A DNA stretch of 64,000 nucleotides from Rhabdophis nuchalis (taxonomy: Eukaryota > Chordata > Lepidosauria > Squamata > Natricidae), in contig CM077645.1 of the NCBI GenBank assembly GCA_039707465.1, forward strand, positions 147,184,503-147,248,502, written 5' to 3'. This document shows positions 56,765-64,000 of this stretch, in pieces (within the stretch, counting starts at the first letter, position 1; every line of letters starts with the position of its first letter). A model generated the notes under the pieces. That model saw nothing but the letters and a program-made list of their open reading frames with translations. It made no database searches and was not told where the DNA came from. The translations under genes were made by a program, and so were the position numbers.

Positions 56765-58946
56765 CTATGCTAGGCCGGCTTGTTGGAATAAATATGTCTT
56801 AAGACGTTGGCGGAAGAGGCGGAGGTCCGAGGTAGTGCGTAAATCGGGGGGTAGGTCGTTCCAGAGGGCTGGGCCCGCCACAGAGAAGGCCCTTTCCCTG
56901 GGTGTCGCCAACCGGCATTGCCCAGCCGACGGTACCCGGAGAAGGCCCTCTCTGTGGGAGCGGATCGGTCGAAGGGACATCCCTTGGGGCAGAAGGCGGT
57001 CTCGTATGTAGCCAGGCCCTGAGCCATGGAGCAATTTAAAGATGGTAGTCAGCACCTTGAAGCGCACCCGAAAGGCCACAGGTAGCCAGTGCAGCTCACG
57101 CAGGAGAGATGTTATGTGGGATTGCCTTGAGGCACCCATAATCACCCGCGCGGCCGCATTCTGGACTAACTGTAACCTTCGAGTGCACTTCAAGGGGAGC
57201 CCCATGTAGAGAGCGTTACAATAGTCCAACTGGGATGTCACGAGTGCTTGAGTGACTGTGCGAAGGGCCACCCGGTGCAGTAAGGGGTGCAACTGGCGTA
57301 TCAGGCGTACCTGATAGAACGCCCCCCTGGCCACGGCCGTCACATGGTCCTCCATGGACAGCCGGGAATCCAGGAGGACACCCAAGTTGCGCACCCTCCC
57401 CACAGGGGCCAGTTGTTCGCCCCGATGAACCGGGGTGCCGGTAACCACAGCCACTCGGTCTTGGACGGGTTGAGCTTCAGTTTGTTACTACCCATTCAGA
57501 TCCGTACGGCCTCCAGACACCGGGACAGCACCTCGGCGGCATTGTTGGGGTGGTTTGGGGTGGATATGTACAACTGAGTGTCATCAGCGTACAGATGGTA
57601 TTCCACCCCAAAACCACGGATTATCTCGCCCAGCGGCTTCATGTAGGTGTTGAACAGAAGTGGCGAGAGGACCGACCCCTGAGGAACCCCACATGTGAGG
57701 GGCCTCGGGGCCGACCTCTGCCCTCCTGCCAACACCCATTGCGACCGACCAGAGAGGTAGGACGAGAACCACCGTAAAACGGTGCCTCTCACCCCCAACC
57801 CCCCCAGTCGGTGCAATAAGATACCATGGTCGATGGTATCGAAAGCCGTTGAGAAGTCTAATAGGACTAGGATAGAGGAACAACCTCTATCCCGTGCCCT
57901 CCAGAGATCGTCCACCAACGCAACCAATGCCGTCTCGGTACTGTGACCGGGCCGGAAGCCGGACTGGTGCGGGTCTAGATAATCAACTTCCTCCAGGTGT
58001 CGAGGAAACTGTTGAACCACCACACTCTCTACAACCTTTGCAAGGAAGTGAAGGTTGGAGACCGGACGGTAATTTTCCAACAATGCTGGGTCCAGGGAAG
58101 ACTTCTTGAGGAGAGGTCTCACCACCGCCTCTTTCAAGGTGGTAGGTAAGAACCCCTCACTCAAAGACGCGTTCACAATGTCCTGGAGCCAGCCTCGTGT
58201 AACCTCCCAGGATGCCAGTACAAGCCAGGAGGGACACGGTCCAATAAACATGTGGTGGCCCTAAGGCTCCTCAACAACCTGTCCATATCCTCGGTAGTGA
58301 CAAAGTCAAACTCCTCCCAAGATGTTATCTCAAGACCAGCATCGGACACACCGACTGGACAGCTTTCAGTGGAGGGCAGCTCGTTCCGAATCTGAGTGAT
58401 TTTATCCTGCAGATAAACTCCAAATTCCTCTGCTCGTCCCTGTAGAGGGGCTTCCCGCGGCCTCTGATGAAGGAGGGAGCAGGTCACCCCAAACAGGGCG
58501 GCAGGGCGGTTCTCTGCGGATGCGATAAGGGTGGCACAATACTCACGTTTGGCTACTCTTATCGCCACTAAGTAAGTCCTTATATGGGCTCTTACTAGTG
58601 TTCGGTCAGCTTCAGATCGAGAGGATCTCCACCTACTCTCTAGGCGTCTCTTGCGGCGTTTCATCCCCCTCAGCTCCTCGGTAAACCATGGACGCCGCCT
58701 GAGAGGCTGCAAGGGCGCAACTCCGTCCAAGGCCCCCACGGCCGCACTATACCATGCGGCCACTAGGTCCTCAGTCGAGTCGCGGGGCAGGGATACAGGT
58801 ATTGGCCCAAGCTCCCTCTGGAACCTTTCTGGGTCCATCAGGCGCCTGGGGCGGAACCATCTAGGTGTCTCCGGTTCCGCCTCCCCGCGGTGGGGTGTGG
58901 CGATTGGAAAGTCGAGCCGAAGGAGAGAGTGATCTGTCCATGACAA
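56765..58946 (-). pseudogene. CR1 copy I ORF2, three frames
   Basis: The coding region is split among 58173-58946 (late endonuclease, WTDHSLLRLDF, and linker), 57496-58251 (RT core with [30 protein letters not shown] and intact YADD) and 56765-57454 (RT C-terminal block with LWNDLPPDL). Deletions also removed bases around 58695 (ARG/GRR joint) and about 57430-57490. The catalytic residues remain, but the protein cannot be made as one chain. Confidence 0.87.
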
Positions 58947-59052
58947 GGGTGAGATGACTAATTCCCCGATTCCAAGATCACTTCTCCACTGGCCAGAGAC
59001 AAAGATGAGATCCAGCGTGTGTCCACCAACGTGCGTGGGACCCTGAACTACT

Positions 59053-59652
<600 letters not shown>

Positions 59653-59735
59653 TAATAACTTGGGTCAGGTCCATGGCCATCATGGCAGCCATGAACTCCC
59701 GAGCTACCTCGGATGTTTCGCCCACCGATGGCAGG

Positions 59736-60765
59736 TTACTTGTTTCTGTACATAATGCTTCAGCAGAGAAATGAAATGTAGTCATCTTGTCTGCCCATTT
59801 CAGGAAACATTATAAGCAAATCAGATACAGAAGGGCACATTTTGATTTCTAAAAATTGGGACTCCAGAAGCAAATGAATGTTGGATAGAAACACACAATT
59901 CCAGAAACCTATGCAAAATAAATGATCAGAATCACAGAGAAAATACAGACGTGCATTTTTAGGAGTACAATAATAACATGGGATGCACAAATGCAGCGAG
60001 AAAGCTCCAGTTCTGGCATTTTGAAAGAAAAAGTAGCTGCCCAAGACTGTGGTTTTAAGCAGCAGATGACGAGTGGGATGGATGATTTTACAAAACGTTC
60101 AAACATACTTCCCCTCTTTCTCCCTGTTGCATTCGAGGTGCCTGTTTACCTCTACAAACTTGTGCTGGGTTTATAATGGGAGGTGAGACCGTTCTGAATG
60201 AGGGGGGAAAAACCAGAGAGCAGAAAAGTAATTAACTTTCCCTGATCCTTTCTTCATTGCCTGCTGTTCTTCCACTCAACATGTCAGGTTTTTCATTTAA
60301 TTTTGGTGTCTGATTTAATAGGAAAAATTTAAATATGAAATTGCAGCCGGGAAGCTTGGCATGAGAGGGTTCCACTGGTATTTAGGTCTACCACTTCATT
60401 TACCCCTGTTATAAATAACCTGCATAAACAGATTGTACAGAGAGAGAGAGTAGCTTCACCCCTTGCACAACAGTGTTTCCCACAGTTGCTGAAAATTGGA
60501 TAAATCCAATTGCAAAAGGTCTCCAAGGTCTCCAATCCATTTGCACAATTCCTTCCAGAGTTCTAGATCTGATTATTCCTGAGACATATGTATCTGTATG
60601 AAAAAAGTTGGAAAGTTTGCCATCTGTTGCTCCGTTTCCTGCGCTTCAGCCCAAACCTATATACAGAGGTTTTAATAAACCATATTCTATATTCATAATC
60701 TGTGTATAAAAAGAAAAAAAATCTAGGCTAATGATAAGGAAGAGATGATCCCTGGACATTTGTAC
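59736..60765. other. Unannotated DNA
   Basis: Nothing recognised. Confidence 0.45.
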
Positions 60766-60773
60766 AATGAAAC

Positions 60774-61270
60774 CAGCGGTGGGATTCAAAAATGTTAGCA
60801 ACCGTTTCTCTGCCTGGTTGCTACGTGTGTATGGCCATGGGGGCGGGGCATTTTCTCCCCAGGCTCCGGAGGCTTTTCTTGAATGGCCTCTTCCGGGCTC
60901 CAGAGGCCCTTTGGAAGCCAGAAATGGGTCCATTTCCAGACTCCCAGAAGGCCCATTTCTCGCCCCTTGGAGGCTTCCCTGAGCCTCCGGGAGGACGAAA
61001 ACAGCCTCCCCCAGGCTCTGGAGGCCCTCCGGAGGCCAGAAACAGGCCCGTTTCTGGACTTCAGGAACTTACGGAAAGCCTGTTTATTGCCCACCCAAAC
61101 CTTCTCTGCAGGCCCTATACTTACCCGGCACGATTAACGGCCTGCGTGGAGACTCCTGGGAGAGGAGGGGAGGGGTGGGCAGAGCTAGCCAGTCCTTGCA
61201 ACAACCGGTTCGGCAAACCAGATGCAAAATTAGCATCCGGTTTGCCCGAACCAGCTGAATCCCACCCTTG
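60774..61270. mobile_element. hAT-like MITE (GGTGGGATTC family), 497 bp, GC-rich interior
   Basis: Ends CAGCGGTGGGATTC and GAATCCCACCCTTG, with a perfect 8-bp duplication AATGAAAC at 60766-60773 and 61271-61278. The interior has repeated GGCTCC(G/A)GAGGC and GGAAGCC blocks. The 159-codon plus-strand frame across it is a repeat translation. Confidence 0.92.
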
Positions 61271-61278
61271 AATGAAAC

Positions 61279-62430
61279 TAAGAAAGTGCATTCCAGGTGA
61301 ACCTAATCCTTAAGCTCTGTCTTAGAGACTGACAACATGTTCCTCATATCTCATGCAATTCAGAATCTTTCTGATTATTCTTTTAACTAGAGACACAGCA
61401 GAAACTGAACCTGCCCCTTGTCATGCCCAACATGTGTTGCATCAATTTAGAGAGGCTGCATTAAGAAGTCAGGGATAATTTCACTACAGATAATTGGCGT
61501 ACTTAATTCCCAAGAAAAAAATTTTTTTTTAATTAAGTAGAGGTTGCTTTCAATAAATCAATGGGGCTGTAAATTGTTCCTTGCTGGCAAAAAAAGAAAA
61601 CAAAACAGGCCAACTACAGCAGACTGCAGTCAGAACATTGCTCAGATACTAACAAGTCTGGAATTTTTTTGCTGGCAAATGATAAGATGTGTTTGTGCAG
61701 TATCTGAACATGCCCCATGATGTAGGCACATAAAGGAAGGGCTTGCGCAGTGGCAATGCTATGGGACAGGACTTGCAATATCTTGTTCTGCTTTGCTGCA
61801 AACACCTCTAGATACAATCCTGTGTATTAAATCAAATGGGAAGAGATCTGTTTGAAACACTAAACAATTGGTTTAGTGACTTACCTATGGAAATGCAGGA
61901 CAGAAATCAAAATAATACACAAACGATCAAGCAGAATTCATATATTTTTTCACATTAACATGCTGGTTGCAATATGGTCACTTGTTCTTCCAGATTCATA
62001 GTTCTTGGAATTATATGGGGTAAATTTTGGTAGTTTAGAAATTGCATATTGGATGTTTGTGAAAGTTAGTGACTTCTCTTGAAACAGGACATCCCTTTTC
62101 CCCACCATCACACAGTTTTCTTTGACCCCTAACCCCACCCCACCCGGGTAGACTTGGAAAATGCAGGGAGGAAGTGAGAATCAGTTTGGCTGACATATAT
62201 TGTTTCTTCGGTAGAATGACTCCACCAGGTCTGATCCTTCATATGTGTTAGAGGAAATGGTGTGTGTGTGAGAGAGAGATTGAATGAGTAAACAGATTCA
62301 GAATGAATTTTCAATTAAATACATGTACATCTGATCATAATTAAATAAAGATTGAACTGAAAATCCCTCAAGCTGAGTAGTATATACCCTTATCTGGCCA
62401 AAATATAGTGAGAGAGCAGACATTTAGATA
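61279..62430. other. Unannotated AT-rich DNA
   Basis: No supported feature over 1.15 kb before the second Gypsy LTR. Confidence 0.45.
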
Positions 62431-62557
62431 ATACCTGTTGCATACGACACCCGCTTGAATTCCCCGGCAACAGCCAGTCGCGTCTGATTGGCTAAGACGC
62501 GACTGGCTGCAGCCGAAGCGGGAGACGTGCTAATTGGCCGGCGTTCTGACAGCTCGA

Positions 62558-62565
62558 TATAAAAG
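62558..62565 (+). promoter_or_regulatory. LTR TATA box
   Basis: TATAAAAG in the 9-bp spacer of the inverted repeat TCTGACAGCTC / GAGCTGTCAGA. Transcription would start about 25-30 bp downstream, after the right arm. Confidence 0.8.
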
Positions 62566-62636
62566 AGCTGTCAGAGCGAAGGCGCGCGCTTTTTGTTCTT
62601 GTATACTTACTGTTACTGTTCTCCTGTTAACCTGTG

Positions 62637-62642
62637 AATAAA
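62637..62642 (+). terminator. LTR polyadenylation signal
   Basis: AATAAA about 47 bp before the LTR end, the usual place for the R-region signal of a short Gypsy LTR. Confidence 0.75.
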
Positions 62643-62689
62643 GAGCCGTTGGATCTGCCGGGTTCTGGACCCTTATTGACCATTTAACA

Positions 62690-62708
62690 CTGGCGACGAG
62701 GACTGGGA
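62690..62708 (+). promoter_or_regulatory. Primer-binding site
   Basis: CTGGCGACGAGGACTGGGA directly follows the LTR. The same core occurs at the same place in the element at 20023-24158, supporting common ancestry and the same tRNA primer. Confidence 0.8.
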
Positions 62709-62835
62709 GCCCGGCGTCGATCCTCCTAACCGTTCCTCTTCTCCCTGCGGGAACGAAGAGACTTTTCAACCTCCGCTCCGGAGAAATTTCCTCAAATTCT
62801 CCTCACGCTCTGGGCTCGCTTCTCCGCTCGCCCTC

Positions 62836-64000
62836 ATGGCTACCCTTCCGCCATTCGCTACCTACGACCTGTCGGCTGAGTCCTGGGAAGCTTTCCTCTC
62901 TCGGTTCGAGTGCTTCCTCCTCACCGACGTTCACGGAGACATCACCCCCGCCCGGCGCCTCGGCCTTTTCCTCAGCTGCGGCGGCCGTACCGTCTTCGCC
63001 GTGGCGCGAAACATTGCCGCCCCGGCCGCGGTGCAAGACTTAGAATGGGGGGTCCTACAGGCCCGCCTCAAGGCCCACTTCGCTCCAGCACCGTCGAAAA
63101 TCTCCCGCCGCTGCGCGTTTCGTCAATGCCGCCAGCAGCCCACTCAGTCCGTTGCGGACTTTCTCCAGTCGCTACGTGCCGCCGCTCTGCTCTGTGACTT
63201 CCCGGCCCCGTTCCTGGATGAGTCTCTGCTCCAGCAGCTCATCACCGGGCTGCGGGATGTCAAGCTCTGCTGCCGGCTCCTGGCCTGTTTGGATGTCACC
63301 CTGGAACAGGCCATAGAGGATGCCAGGGCCGCGGAGCTGGCGGACGCCACGTCTGAACTCTACCTCGGCCAGCAGGCCCCGCAGCTTCAATCCCCGAGGG
63401 CCTGCCTCGTCAACGAGCTGGCCCCCCTAGAGCCATTCGATGACAGCCCTCCTTTTGACAGTGTGGCACGCCTCCAAGCCTCCGGCCGTGGCGCCCCCAG
63501 ACCGAATTACCCCCGCCAGGGGTCCGCTACCTGCGCCGGGTGCCGGGGCGCCCATGCCAGAAGCGTGTGTCCCTTCAAGGAAACCATCAGTCGTCGGTGT
63601 AACAGACGGGGCCACATCGCCCGCGCTTGCCGCGCAGACCTCTCCCGCCAAACGGCCCAAGCGGCTCCTCGCCCTACAGCGGACACCCCGGCTGCGGCTC
63701 CGACTTACGGCAGGCGTCCTCCGGCCCGCCGCCAGGCTTCCGAAGCGGCCTGCTACGCCACGACGGATGCCCGGGACACCATCCCCATCGACGTTGACGA
63801 CCGTAGGCGCATTTCGACCTCCCTGACCCTTGAAGGCCACCCCCTATCCATGGAGGTTGACTCGGGGTCGTCCCGGTCCCTCATCTCCTGGCGGCAACTG
63901 AGGACCCTCTGCCCTGGTCTTAAACCCGAGGATCTCTCTCGCCCGGACGTTTTGCTCCGGGACTACCAGGGCAACCCCATTGCCGTAATGGGCCAGCACC
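62836..64000 (+). CDS. Gypsy gag-protease polyprotein, open to the window edge (388 codons seen)
   Basis: Begins MATLPPFATYDLSAESWEAF at the first ATG after the primer-binding site and has no stop to the end of the window. Residues 1-190 form the gag capsid-like part (RFECFLL, HFAPAPSKI, VADFLQSLR, QQLITGL). The nucleocapsid follows: C233-x2-C-x3-H-x4-C245, one residue short in the middle, then S252-x2-C255-x4-H260-x4-C265, where the first Cys of a canonical knuckle is Ser. The protease begins near 330, with active-site DSGS at 342-345. The first element in this window has the same gag layout with all knuckle residues present. Reverse transcriptase and integrase should follow beyond 64000. 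Strong CpG-rich codon use contrasts with the AT-rich surroundings. Confidence 0.9.
   Translation, partial: MATLPPFATYDLSAESWEAFLSRFECFLLTDVHGDITPARRLGLFLSCGGRTVFAVARNIAAPAAVQDLEWGVLQARLKAHFAPAPSKISRRCAFRQCRQQPTQSVADFLQSLRAAALLCDFPAPFLDESLLQQLITGLRDVKLCCRLLACLDVTLEQAIEDARAAELADATSELYLGQQAPQLQSPRACLVNELAPLEPFDDSPPFDSVARLQASGRGAPRPNYPRQGSATCAGCRGAHARSVCPFKETISRRCNRRGHIARACRADLSRQTAQAAPRPTADTPAAAPTYGRRPPARRQASEAACYATTDARDTIPIDVDDRRRISTSLTLEGHPLSMEVDSGSSRSLISWRQLRTLCPGLKPEDLSRPDVLLRDYQGNPIAVMGQH

Larger units (their letters stand above)
62436..62689 (+). repeat. 5' LTR of a second Ty3/Gypsy element
   Basis: Starts TGTTGCATACGACACC and ends CCATTTAACA, 254 bp, directly followed by the primer-binding site. 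A perfect 15-bp inverted repeat (62471-62485 and 62495-62509) encloses ATTGGCT, an inverted CCAAT box. The TATA box sits in a second perfect inverted repeat of 11 bp (62545-62555 and 62565-62575). The 3' LTR is beyond the window, so the target duplication cannot be checked. Confidence 0.9.

Noticed and set aside
60792..61271. 159-codon plus-strand frame
   Set aside because: It lies wholly between the ends of a MITE with repeated GC-rich blocks.
62910..63840. Frames on both strands across the GC-rich Gypsy gag
   Set aside because: The real gag-protease frame is 62836 onward on the plus strand. The others (for example 63427-63840 minus) are shadows caused by CpG-rich codons.

Overview
This window looks like repeat-dense, non-genic DNA from a squamate reptile, most likely a snake. 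It contains long CR1/L3-type LINEs, an RTE/BovB-like LINE fragment, a Sauria-type SINE whose tail resembles the BovB end, several LTR elements and many short DNA transposons. I found no intact host gene, no rRNA or tRNA gene, no CRISPR array and nothing prokaryotic. The only host-gene-like sequence is a fragment of about 98 residues resembling the TENT4 (PAPD5/PAPD7) poly(A) polymerase domain at 35813-36100. It is broken and joined directly to a CR1 element.

Layout. 1-7.3 kb: AT-rich DNA with short inverted-repeat transposons and a SINE fragment. 7.3-10.5 kb: BovB-like LINE fragment, then a CR1 copy (minus strand) with a 738-aa open frame made by an in-frame deletion. 11.8-17.0 kb: an old CR1 (11795-12275 plus 16805-16985) split by a younger, apparently full-length CR1 (12276-16804) with an unbroken 1089-aa endonuclease/reverse-transcriptase frame. 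17.8-19.3 kb: three hAT-like elements. 20.0-24.2 kb: a complete but decayed Ty3/Gypsy element (minus strand) with two LTRs, a 5-bp target duplication, gag, RT, RNase H and integrase, and no protease. 24.2-28.2 kb: featureless AT-rich DNA. 28.2-34.3 kb: short DNA transposons, a Gypsy-type solo LTR and an ERV-type solo LTR. 35.3-39.6 kb: TENT4-like fragment plus a long decayed CR1. 40.9-53.4 kb: inverted-repeat elements, often with CR1 pieces or minisatellites nested inside, an unidentified poly(A)-tailed retrocopy, a Sauria-type SINE and a second ERV-type solo LTR. 56.6-59.7 kb: a long CR1 split by another CR1 whose tail is a (TAA)n array of about 110 bp. 62.4-64.0 kb: the 5' end of a second Gypsy element (plus strand), with LTR, primer-binding site and a gag-protease frame that is open to the window edge.

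How the parts relate. CR1 copies supply endonuclease and reverse transcriptase, and the BovB-type tail of the Sauria SINE suggests that it used BovB machinery. The 23 hAT-like elements carry no transposase. Their 8-bp target duplications fall into two classes, one with a nearly invariant central CTA and one without, which suggests that two different absent transposases moved them. Three diverged Gypsy-type LTRs each keep an inverted repeat around the TATA box. The most useful leads are that LTR architecture, the two target-site classes, the TENT4-CR1 junction and the intact CR1.
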